Positions 1 to 7,759 of a DNA stretch of 64,000 bases are shown here, in pieces. The DNA is from JBCAXA01 sp038749025 (GTDB lineage: Bacteria; Pseudomonadota; Gammaproteobacteria; Steroidobacterales; Woeseiaceae): positions 1 through 64,000 of the forward strand of contig JBCDIL010000003.1 of assembly GCA_038749025.1 (NCBI GenBank), read 5' to 3'. How positions within the stretch are numbered: position 1 is the stretch's first letter; each line of letters starts with the position of its first letter. The translations under genes and the position numbers were made by a program. The notes beneath the pieces were generated by a model. That model saw nothing but the letters and a program-made list of their open reading frames with translations. It was not told the DNA's origin and made no database searches.

Positions 1-403
1 CCCTGACGGTGACCGGCTCTTCGCTGCCCGTCGTATCAGCCAGCTCAAGACCGCCGATGTAATCGGCCAACGGCGCATCGAGATCGATCTCGCCCGCCTC
101 GACGAGATCCATAACAGCGACCCCGTTAAAGAGCTTGGATATCGAGCAAATGCTAAACAGCGAGTCGCTCGTCACCGGCGACTCGGTGTCGAGACTCTCG
201 ACGCCGAAATTGTGTGTCCAGACCAACTCTTGGTCGCGAACAATCCCAAAGGCAGCTCCCGGCACAGACTCGCGACTAAGCTGTGCGTCGAGGATAGCGG
301 CGGCAGCGCGAAGCCGGGACTCCAATACGGCGTCGGCGGGGCTAGCGAAAGCATCGACGACGTAAAGGCAGGCGATAGCCGATAACAAAAGGCGTTTTTT
401 CAT
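1..403 (-). CDS. Serine beta-lactamase-fold hydrolase, N-terminal part (runs off window)
   Basis: The reading frame opens with ATG at 403-401 behind a GGAG ribosome site (6-nt spacing) and stays open to base 1, so the C-terminal part lies outside the window. Residues 1-20 form a signal peptide (KKR then a hydrophobic run ending near AFA-S). The S-x-x-K nucleophile motif of class C beta-lactamases and related esterases/DD-peptidases is seen as S87-I-S-K90, preceded by a typical VPGAAFGIV segment near residue 47. Family members hydrolyse esters, amides or peptides in the periplasm by a serine acyl-enzyme; the substrate here is unknown and antibiotic resistance is not implied. A two-domain protein of the same fold is at 22995. 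Fold confident, substrate open. Confidence 0.82.
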   Translation of the reverse strand, partial: MKKRLLLSAIACLYVVDAFASPADAVLESRLRAAAAILDAQLSRESVPGAAFGIVRDQELVWTHNFGVESLDTESPVTSDSLFSICSISKLFNGVAVMDLVEAGEIDLDAPLADYIGGLELADTTGSEEPVTVR

Positions 404-898
404 TTTGGACTCCACGTTGGCTGGCGGCGCTAGCGGTAACGACCACGGTAACTGTATACCCTCTGGACAGAGGTTTAGGCTACTTAAAGGCTGCTAGCTC
501 GGTTTTCACGGCTCAGGGCCCGCGCACGGTTGCCACAACGAAGTCCAGCAGCACTGGCGATGAAGGCACTGGGTGCTGTTCCGCCATCTATGGGTTTAAT
601 GAAATTGGGCCGGTTGGCGAAAGCCGCGTCTTTGGACACTCGGGTACTGCTGGCCGACATACAGCAGCCCGTAAACCCGGAATTCGGACTATAGGGTATG
701 CGCTTGGCATCGAAAAAGTGCGAGGAAATTGGGTATCGCAACAGATAATGGTTCGGAGACGCTGATCAATTCTGCTTGGCACGCCACCACAAGGCCGTTG
801 CGCGAGCGTGATCGGCGCCGCGCAAGAACGATGTATAGAGCGACGATCTTGGCTAGAATCAAGGGGGTCTGACCGACAAAAACCACAAAGAGGTCAGC
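404..898. other. Intergenic region without a supported gene (about 495 bp)
   Basis: This gap separates the divergent hydrolase and sigma-factor genes. Open frames inside it (for example 484-741 minus) have no recognisable domain and no good ribosome site, so none is called. It must hold the promoters of both flanking genes; apart from the palindrome at 460-473 no clear element was identified. Confidence 0.6.
460..473. promoter_or_regulatory. Perfect inverted repeat upstream of the beta-lactamase-fold gene
   Basis: CCTCTG-GA-CAGAGG is a perfect 6+2+6 palindrome lying 57 bases upstream of the hydrolase start on the minus strand, next to a GTATAC hexamer. Position and symmetry fit a repressor operator, but no cognate regulator is adjacent and a chance palindrome cannot be excluded. 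Confidence 0.3.
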
Positions 899-1519
899 TT
901 GACCGGCCAAGCAAACAAATCGCTAGATGAGCTAGCGCCTGGCGAACTCGTCGCCCGAATTCAGAACGACGACCAACAAGCGGAAGCGGCCTTGATTCGC
1001 CGTTACAGCCGATCGTTGATGACGATGTTAAAGCAGCGAACAGGCGGTGATGTTCAACGATCGGAAGACGTTCACCAAAATACCTTTCTGATCGTGCTCA
1101 AACGGCTACGATCGCCGGATCAGCCGCTCCAAGATCCGGGCCGTGTTGCCGCTTTTATTCATCGAACCGCGGAGAATGTATTGATCGGTGAGTATCGAAA
1201 AGAATCGCGGCGCCAAACCTACGCCGATTCGGAGACGATCGAGCAATCGAAAGATCCTCGCAGCGGTCAGTTGCAACGGCTCATCGATAGCGAGGCGCAA
1301 AATGCCGTTCGCGAGTTGGTGCTAGAGCTAAGTAACGAACGAGACAGAGAATTGTTGTATCGGTTCTACATTCTGCAGCAAGAAAAGCCGCTGATTTGCG
1401 AGGTGTTATCACTGACTCCCGTGCACTTTGACCGAGTGATATCCCGCGCCCGATCACGGTTTCGCAAGCAAGTCGAAGCGCGTGGGTTGTCGCTGGTCGA
1501 CTCTGGAAGTCCGGCCTGA
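899..1519 (+). CDS. ECF-type RNA polymerase sigma factor
   Basis: This 206-residue protein has the two-domain layout of extracytoplasmic-function sigma factors: a region-2 helical bundle (about residues 15-95, including a DVHQNTFLIVLKR-type segment that contacts the -10 element) and a region-4 helix-turn-helix near residues 145-195 ending in RARSRFRKQV. The start used is TTG at 899 behind an AGAGG-like ribosome site; no ATG suits. It is followed 17 bp later by a membrane anti-sigma-like gene and then a TPR-CHAT gene, so the three probably form one operon in which the sigma factor drives its own transcription when released. Target promoters and inducing signal are not visible. Confidence 0.88.
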   Translation: MTGQANKSLDELAPGELVARIQNDDQQAEAALIRRYSRSLMTMLKQRTGGDVQRSEDVHQNTFLIVLKRLRSPDQPLQDPGRVAAFIHRTAENVLIGEYRKESRRQTYADSETIEQSKDPRSGQLQRLIDSEAQNAVRELVLELSNERDRELLYRFYILQQEKPLICEVLSLTPVHFDRVISRARSRFRKQVEARGLSLVDSGSPA

Positions 1520-1536
1520 CAGGAAGCTCACAGGAA

Positions 1537-2193
1537 ATGAATAGAGCCACCATCGAAGAACAGCACATTGTCGATCGCTATGTTCAAGGCAAGCTGACCA
1601 GCGATCAGCAACGCGACTTCGAGATTTTTATGCTCGATAACCCGGATATCGCCGATCAGGTGGAATACGCCCGTGGCATGCAAGCGGCGCTCAAAGGTTC
1701 TGCCGACGAGCTTTTTGCAGGTATCGACGTCGCTCAACGGTCGACCGCTCAGCCCGCTTTTTTTCAAAGCCCAACGTGGGCAATGGCCGCTACGGTACTG
1801 CTGGGGGTCTCACTGGCTTGGAACGTCTCGCGCGAATGGCAAGCACCCACCGCCGACGAACCGCGACCGATCCTGCAAGAGCTGTGGCTAGAACCAAACC
1901 GTAGCAGCGGGGGTACGCACGAAATCGCCGGCGGACCGAGGGGATTGCTAATCAATATCGACGTGGCAGCTACGCCGGCAACGGCGTACCGCGTTGCTCT
2001 TCAGGATGCCGACGGTGAAATTGTCTGGCGCTTAGGACACGCCGTCGCCGATGCTGACCGGCTGCTGCGGCTCGTTGCCCCACGCTTTCCAACAAGCAAC
2101 GGTACGTATTCGATCGTCGTGTTTGATGCTGAGCGTCCATCGCAGCCGTTAGCAACGTATTCGCTTGCCCTAAGCGGCGCCGGTTCCGACTAA
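1537..2193 (+). CDS. Membrane-anchored anti-sigma-like protein
   Basis: The 218-residue product has a cytosolic N-terminal helical segment (residues 1-55; VDRYVQGKLTSDQQRDFEIF resembles the start of many anti-sigma domains), one transmembrane helix near residues 78-98 (WAMAATVLLGVSLAWNV) and a roughly 110-residue periplasmic beta-rich domain. The HxxxCxxC zinc motif of classical ZAS anti-sigma factors is absent: the equivalent stretch reads LDNPDI. Its place directly after the ECF sigma gene (GGAAAT-like ribosome site before ATG 1537) supports the role of binding the sigma factor. No sequence signature alone proves anti-sigma activity; the call rests on architecture and position. Confidence 0.68.
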   Translation: MNRATIEEQHIVDRYVQGKLTSDQQRDFEIFMLDNPDIADQVEYARGMQAALKGSADELFAGIDVAQRSTAQPAFFQSPTWAMAATVLLGVSLAWNVSREWQAPTADEPRPILQELWLEPNRSSGGTHEIAGGPRGLLINIDVAATPATAYRVALQDADGEIVWRLGHAVADADRLLRLVAPRFPTSNGTYSIVVFDAERPSQPLATYSLALSGAGSD

Positions 2194-2209
2194 ATCCCCT
2201 CTAGACGCC

Positions 2210-5200
2210 GTGGCGACAATGGCTAGATTGTCCTGTTCACTGCTCGGTCTACTCGCAATGGCGTTCTCGCCGGTGCACGCGCAATTTGAGACCGCGGTCG
2301 AACTTCGCATCGACCGCGACAATCCGACGGCTCGCACCATCACACTCGCCGCAGGCGTGACCTATGAGTTTGACGTTGATCAACGCGGCATCGATGCCGC
2401 TATTACGATCGAAGACCCGACCGGTAAAACAGACGGTCCATTCGACTCCCCGTTGACCGATCGTGGCTGGGAGCAGCTGTGGTACACGGCAGCAAACACC
2501 GGGCAATATACAGTCGCGGTCACCGCATCTGATCAGAGCAATGCCACTGGATTCATTCGGCTACGTATTGCCCCGGTCGAGATCCAAGCAGAAGAAGCGG
2601 CAATCGTTGCGTCGCTGACCGATGTCGCTACGTTGGATTATTACGACGAAGCGTCTCGCTCGCGGGCGTTTGCGGTGTTCAGAGAAGCACGCGAGCAACT
2701 GAAGGGTATACGCTGGCAGCGGTCTACTGGTTACTTTGATCATGCGATCGCGCGATTGCACGAAATCGCTGAACAACCGAGCGACGCTATCGCCGCTTAC
2801 GCGCGTGCCGCTGCGACGTACGCCGACCTCGACGCCACGGAGGCGGCATTATGGATGCGATACCGCCAAGCGAGCATGGAAACCTTTCGGGCTGAATACG
2901 CGGCGGCACGCGACATTCTAATGGCGCTGTTGCCCGAGACGAAGGGACATGGTGATCCCGGGCTTGAGTCTGCAACAGAGAACTACCTCGGCGTCACGTA
3001 TTTCTACGAGGGCGACTTCGACGCCGCCGATCGATGGATACAACAATCGTTGGCCACGATCGAGCCGACCGGCCACCTGCACGAACAAGCCACGACACTT
3101 TACAACCTGGCCTGGATTCGACTCCAAGCTGGAGACGCTGCACGGGCTCTTGAATACTTCAAACGAACACTAGCGATTGACGCGTCACTGGGGGATGCGG
3201 ATGCGCAAGTGGATACGCTCGTCAGCATCGCGACGACTTACCGAGATATGGGTGATTGTGGCGGTTCGATTCAACAGCTGGACGAAGCGCTCGCGTTAGC
3301 CCGGCAACACAGTAACCAGCGCCAGCTCGCTCGGATCCACAATCGTGCCGCCACTTGCTACACGACGCTCGGTGACTTTCGCGCGTCGACGGCATTGTTG
3401 CAGCAAGCCTTGGTTTATGCCGATCAAACCGAGAGCCACCGTGAATCGGCAAATGCGCTTTACTACCTAGGCGACAATGCACACGCCCTAGGTGATCTCG
3501 ACGCAGCACGCAGCTACTACGAGAAATCCTTGCAATACCGGTTGGACATTGACGACCAAGAGGGCATTGCAAGAAGTCTTATACGATTGGGCGATGTTCT
3601 GATCTCACTGGGCCGGTTAGAGGAGGCGGCAGAGCGGCTCGACGTCGCACGGCAGACCATTGGTCCGATGCATACTGTCACCGGCGAAGCCGACCATTCC
3701 TTCGTTACGGGCAAGTTACGCCGTGATATCGGCGATACCACCGGCGCCACTGCAGCGCTAAATGAAGCGATGCGGCGCTTTCGATCGCTGCACGATAACG
3801 TTGGACAGTTCCACACCTACTTGGCATTGGCCGCCATCGATCCGGCGGATAGCTCGAATAAACGACGACAGTATCTCGATGCGGCCATAGAGCTAGCCGA
3901 GAAACCGCACGGGTTGATTGCGCGACCGGAGCTACGCGCGCGCTACCGCGCTATTCGCGCTGATGCCTATTTTCAGCGCGCACTGCTCGACGCCACAGCG
4001 TATACGGAAACCGACGACGAACAATCAGCGCTAGCCTCGTTTATTACGATCAATCGCGGTCAAGCTAGAACACTGGCCGAAGAACGCTTGGCCAATCGTG
4101 ATCGACAACACGCGCAAGATGATGCACTGGCCCGTCTGCAACAAAGACTGACCGCAAAGCTGGTGGCGTTAAAAGAAGCTCTCGACAACGAAACCTCTCC
4201 GGCGCGAATTGCCAACCGTTTGCGCGGTGATATCGAATTACTGCAGCTAAACATCGATGCCGCTGCGGCCGAAGATCAAGCAGCGGTGCCGGCGCTGCGC
4301 GGCCTGGAACTGAACGCAAACGGTGTCGCCGCTGTGCAAGCGAAACTATCGCCAGGAACGGCTATTCTGCAGTACTCGCTAAGCGACTCCGATGGCTTGG
4401 TTTGGCTGGTCGATAAAGACCGCGTTGTTGTACAAACGTTGTTAAACGTTCATCAAATTGCCGTCGATGCAAAGGCGCTGCACGCTGCCATCACGAGCCG
4501 TCGACCGTACCGGACGATTGCGGAACGACTTAGCCAAGCGCTGCTCGCGCCGCTAGCTAGCAACAACTACGATCGAGTTCTCGTTGTACCGGACGGTGCG
4601 TTGCATTACCTGCCGTTTGCCGTGTTACCGCATCCGACGGCAGAAACACTACTGATTGACTCGGTTGAGCTACAGCTGCGTCCGAACGGTGTACTACTCG
4701 ACACACCAGCACCGAACGCGCCGGTCGAGTCGGTTGCCGTGCTGGCCGACGCGGTTTACTCGACGGCCGATGTTCGCGTAGCGAGCGGCGACAAACGCTT
4801 AGTAAAACCAGCGATTTTGGCCGCACTGCCCGCAACCCGTGGCCGGCCTACGACTCGGCTCCCGTTCTCTGCGGTTGAAGCCGATGCCATAGCCGACCTG
4901 GCCGGCGCCGATAAGGTCGCGATGGCAACCGGTTTTGCGGTGACGAAAGCGACACTGGCCACGCAACTGGCAGAGCGGCCCGATGTATTGCACATCGCCA
5001 CCCACGGTGTCGTCGACATGGAGCATACCGGCTTATCCGGCTTGCTCTTCTCCGCGGTCGATGCACAAGGCGAGCCTACGAACGAATTCTTATCCGTTCC
5101 GGACATTTACCAGCTGGGCAGCACACCGTCAGTCGTTGTTTTAAGCGCCTGCGAAACGGCCGTCGGCGAATACATTCGCAGTGAAGGTCCGATGAGTATT

Positions 5201-5431
5201 GCCAACGCGTTCTTACAACAAGGCTCTGACCATGTCGTCGCCACGTTGTGGAAGGTCGCCGACCGCTCGACGGCCGACCTAATGACCGAGTTTTACGCCG
5301 CACTTCTCAAAGAAGGCGAAACACCCGCTGCTGCGCTCCAAACGGCGCAGCAGCGGATCAAAGCATCAAGTCGGTGGCGCCACCCGTATTACTGGGCTGG
5401 GTTTACGGCAACCAGTGTTACCGTGAACTAA
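2210..5431 (+). CDS. Secreted TPR-CHAT protein (caspase-like peptidase)
   Basis: A 1073-residue protein: signal peptide (residues 1-24, ending PVHA-Q), an N-terminal beta-sandwich of pre-peptidase type (about 25-125), a long tetratricopeptide array (about 165-560, repeated A-x-x-x-Y/L and G-D units), a coiled region (about 620-700) and a C-terminal CHAT domain (about 770-1070). The CHAT histidine and cysteine are present as H932 in HIATHG and C981 in LSACETA, so it is predicted to be an active cysteine protease of the caspase/separase clan. Start is GTG 2210 (an in-frame ATG lies at 2219). It is third in the sigma/anti-sigma operon, 16 bp after the anti-sigma gene, suggesting stress-induced expression; export puts the protease outside the cytoplasm. 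Its substrate is unknown. Confidence 0.88.
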   Translation: MATMARLSCSLLGLLAMAFSPVHAQFETAVELRIDRDNPTARTITLAAGVTYEFDVDQRGIDAAITIEDPTGKTDGPFDSPLTDRGWEQLWYTAANTGQYTVAVTASDQSNATGFIRLRIAPVEIQAEEAAIVASLTDVATLDYYDEASRSRAFAVFREAREQLKGIRWQRSTGYFDHAIARLHEIAEQPSDAIAAYARAAATYADLDATEAALWMRYRQASMETFRAEYAAARDILMALLPETKGHGDPGLESATENYLGVTYFYEGDFDAADRWIQQSLATIEPTGHLHEQATTLYNLAWIRLQAGDAARALEYFKRTLAIDASLGDADAQVDTLVSIATTYRDMGDCGGSIQQLDEALALARQHSNQRQLARIHNRAATCYTTLGDFRASTALLQQALVYADQTESHRESANALYYLGDNAHALGDLDAARSYYEKSLQYRLDIDDQEGIARSLIRLGDVLISLGRLEEAAERLDVARQTIGPMHTVTGEADHSFVTGKLRRDIGDTTGATAALNEAMRRFRSLHDNVGQFHTYLALAAIDPADSSNKRRQYLDAAIELAEKPHGLIARPELRARYRAIRADAYFQRALLDATAYTETDDEQSALASFITINRGQARTLAEERLANRDRQHAQDDALARLQQRLTAKLVALKEALDNETSPARIANRLRGDIELLQLNIDAAAAEDQAAVPALRGLELNANGVAAVQAKLSPGTAILQYSLSDSDGLVWLVDKDRVVVQTLLNVHQIAVDAKALHAAITSRRPYRTIAERLSQALLAPLASNNYDRVLVVPDGALHYLPFAVLPHPTAETLLIDSVELQLRPNGVLLDTPAPNAPVESVAVLADAVYSTADVRVASGDKRLVKPAILAALPATRGRPTTRLPFSAVEADAIADLAGADKVAMATGFAVTKATLATQLAERPDVLHIATHGVVDMEHTGLSGLLFSAVDAQGEPTNEFLSVPDIYQLGSTPSVVVLSACETAVGEYIRSEGPMSIANAFLQQGSDHVVATLWKVADRSTADLMTEFYAALLKEGETPAAALQTAQQRIKASSRWRHPYYWAGFTATSVTVN

Positions 5432-6180
5432 CCACCGCGACCGTGAATGCGGCCGTTGTGGGAACGCGCACCGTTTTCTGTCCAGTACGTTTTCAAACGT
5501 GGGTAAGCCTCAAACCAGTTTTCAATTTTTTCGAAGGCTTCCCAATCACCTTGATCGAAAGCTTCACGAAAAATCGCTTCGCCTTCCGAGCTTATACCTT
5601 GATTCCAAAAATCGTGAAGCATGCGATGGGGAGGGTCCGTTTCTTCGCTAACGCGGCCCACAAAGAGCTGCGTATGCTCATATTGATCGTCGCCGCTACA
5701 CGTCGCTTTGCAGAAGAAAATATCGAGGTGAACCAACCAAACAAAGTGTTTGTGGCGCTCGCTCCTACCATTGACTGTAAGAGGCGTGAAGCTGGCGTTT
5801 GAGGCGACATTCACTTTCAACCGATTGTCGAGAATACTCTGGGTGATCGACTCCGTGCATGGAAACTGAGCGACATCGGCCCACTTTGCCCGCCGCGAAG
5901 ACAGATCATCTGCATCTTTGACAGTTAATTCTGCAGAACCAGAGAAAGTAAACAGCATGCCGTTTTCATTATCGTCACTTGGTCCGTGGAAAAGTTCAGT
6001 GATATGCGGTGGATTATCATTGGCGGGCAGTACGTATGAAACATACCAATCGCTATCAAAAGGTGATGCGCAGTTGTCAGTGCTCATAACCTCACCTTTT
6101 TCCGTCACGTGAAGTGTTGTCTGGCAACCGGCAAGTAGTAACCATGCCGTTAGCCCTATAACACTGTGTTGTATTCGCAT
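5428..6180 (-). CDS. Orphan lipoprotein of unknown function
   Basis: The start chosen is ATG at 6180-6178, preceded by GGGAGGCGGGA, giving 250 residues; a longer frame to 6306 lacks such a site. Residues 1-19 are a lipoprotein signal ending in the lipobox LLAGC, so the mature protein should be membrane-anchored through C19. The rest is acidic/aromatic with no family I recognise; paired cysteines occur near residues 37, 108 and 157-161. Base composition is visibly more A+T-rich than the neighbours (AATTATTGTTGTTCTTAATT-like leader), a hint of separate origin. Its stop codon overlaps that of the convergent CHAT gene in a shared CTAA. Function not assigned. Confidence 0.75.
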   Translation of the reverse strand: MRIQHSVIGLTAWLLLAGCQTTLHVTEKGEVMSTDNCASPFDSDWYVSYVLPANDNPPHITELFHGPSDDNENGMLFTFSGSAELTVKDADDLSSRRAKWADVAQFPCTESITQSILDNRLKVNVASNASFTPLTVNGRSERHKHFVWLVHLDIFFCKATCSGDDQYEHTQLFVGRVSEETDPPHRMLHDFWNQGISSEGEAIFREAFDQGDWEAFEKIENWFEAYPRLKTYWTENGARSHNGRIHGRGG

Positions 6181-6355
6181 TCCCGCCTCCCAGAAATTAT
6201 TGTTGTTCTTAATTTTTCGATCTATGTTCACTGCCAATTGTTTATTGGTCGCCTTGAATACTGTCCACTCGAGTTTCTCAATGAATACACCTAGCGATAA
6301 ACTCATCAGTCCGACTAGCTATAGGATAAGCAGTTTTTCTTGCTAACAGCTTCGG

Positions 6356-7171
6356 CTATTGTGTCTGCGCTTCCCAGTTCCCCGACCCATCAGCGGACGG
6401 CACCACCGAACACGATGCATCCCCCGCACAAGTATTCATCGCGTTACTCCAGCTCTGCATACTTTGGATCGATTGCATTTGCATCTGCATCGACATGGCG
6501 AGCATCGGCATAACGAAGCCCTCGACCCAAGCGGCAAAGAACTCGTTTAACCGACGCGACGCCGCCAGCGGTGCCATCGCGCCGTCCTCGCGCATGTCAG
6601 AATCGATTGACGCCGATGCTTGCAGCCATTTCACGGCAACGATCGCATAACCGCCCAACGCTTCAAATACCGGTGCCGGCGCCATAAACGCGTGCACGCC
6701 ACTCTCGGTGGGGCCGTCACCGCTGCCGCCGTACAGAAGGAGCGCGATGCCGCGAGCGTCGTTTCCGGAGATTTCGCCAGTCACCATCACGACATCTGCC
6801 GAGGACTCTGGATGCGAGTCCAGCACATGCATCGCTGCCGGATTGCCCGGCGCATGTGCGGCAACAACAACGTTTTGCATGCCGGCTCTTGCGAAAGCGG
6901 CTACCGCAACCTGCTGCGGGTCCTTGCCCGGCTCGTGCATGAGCCACAGCTCAGCGCCGGCAAACTCCGCTCGGTTCGGGACGGCCCGCTCCTTCATTTT
7001 CGAAGCGGTTGGTTCCGTTGCCGTCCAATGCTGTAACTGACGGTTACCCGAGTCGTCTTCAGTAGCGATTGCCGGTTGGTTCGGTAACCGCGATTCGCCA
7101 TGAACAGTTGTTGCACCAAAAGCGGCCAATAGCGGCGCTAGCACGATGGCGCGCAGAATCCATTCGCCCAT
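6356..7171 (-). CDS. Exported protein of unknown function with Met/Gln-rich segment
   Basis: A 271-residue protein starting at ATG 7171-7169 behind GGGAGGGATC. Residues 1-25 form a signal peptide ending TVHG-E. A central alpha/beta-looking region (about 75-150, with VVVAAHAPGN and VVMVTGEI strands) is followed by a helical C-terminal part containing an M-x-M-x-M-x-M stretch near residues 225-245 (MLAMSMQMQMQ) and a C-x-x-x-x-C pair near 250. I do not recognise the family. Alternating methionines are known from copper-binding proteins, but here they may simply be a low-complexity helix. It stands alone between the lipoprotein and a divergent small membrane protein gene. Confidence 0.65.
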   Translation of the reverse strand: MGEWILRAIVLAPLLAAFGATTVHGESRLPNQPAIATEDDSGNRQLQHWTATEPTASKMKERAVPNRAEFAGAELWLMHEPGKDPQQVAVAAFARAGMQNVVVAAHAPGNPAAMHVLDSHPESSADVVMVTGEISGNDARGIALLLYGGSGDGPTESGVHAFMAPAPVFEALGGYAIVAVKWLQASASIDSDMREDGAMAPLAASRRLNEFFAAWVEGFVMPMLAMSMQMQMQSIQSMQSWSNAMNTCAGDASCSVVPSADGSGNWEAQTQ

Positions 7172-7246
7172 GATCCCTCCCGACCGGACTTTTTTTATTG
7201 GCGACCGCTTATCGCTACGGCGCCTTAGTCTCGATACGATAACGCA

Positions 7247-7711
7247 ATGAGCAACATTCGAGCCAGTCGAGCATCGGTGACCGGTGCGTTACTGCTGATC
7301 GTGTTGCCACCGCTCGTTTTCGGGATTGTGGCGATAGGGGAAGGCATGTCGCTCCGCGCGACTGTTGCCGCGCTCGTCGAGCAGTATCAACAACAGCGCC
7401 TTAACTTAGCGGTATTGACGGCAATCGGCTTCGTGCCGCTGGTCGTACTCGGGGTCTGGCTACTCGTCCGGCGGATGATATGGCGCACGTGGCACGATGC
7501 TGGCGGCTACGTCGTGGCAGCGTCGGCCGCAACGGCACTGGTTGTTGTCTTCATGCACAGCGAGTATTGGCCAACGTACCTTCCGTCACGAGTACCGGCC
7601 GGGTTTCCGCATGGCCTGGAGTTCACCATCGGTCCATTTGTTTTTGGCCCGGTGACCGTCTTGCTGGCGTGTGTCGGTGTTGGACTGTATCGACGCAGTC
7701 GGCGACCGTAA
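7247..7711 (+). CDS. Small integral membrane protein, unknown function
   Basis: The 154-residue product has four predicted membrane helices: about residues 10-32, 55-75, 85-103 and 125-147, with short basic ends (RRMIW, YRRSRRP) that suggest cytosolic termini. No family is recognised. It starts at ATG 7247, 75 bp from the divergent exported-protein gene, and ends just before a strong hairpin. Confidence 0.65.
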   Translation: MSNIRASRASVTGALLLIVLPPLVFGIVAIGEGMSLRATVAALVEQYQQQRLNLAVLTAIGFVPLVVLGVWLLVRRMIWRTWHDAGGYVVAASAATALVVVFMHSEYWPTYLPSRVPAGFPHGLEFTIGPFVFGPVTVLLACVGVGLYRRSRRP

Positions 7712-7712
7712 T

Positions 7713-7748
7713 GCTGTGGCTGCGGCGGACAAACGCCGCAGCCACAGC
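7713..7748. terminator. Perfect 15-bp hairpin between convergent genes
   Basis: GCTGTGGCTGCGGCG and its exact complement flank a 6-base GACAAA loop, right between the convergent genes ending at 7711 and 7760. There is no T-run on either side, so it is a strong bidirectional hairpin consistent with a terminator but not a textbook Rho-independent one. Confidence 0.7.
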
Positions 7749-7759
7749 GAACCACCGTG

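Noticed and set aside
404..898. Several open frames in the gap between the hydrolase and sigma factor
   Set aside because: They lack ribosome sites and any recognisable domain, and they overlap each other on one strand; more likely non-coding.
899..5431. CHAT locus as an anti-phage defence system
   Set aside because: There is no nearby gasdermin, nuclease, Argonaute or other defence gene, and the protein has a signal peptide.
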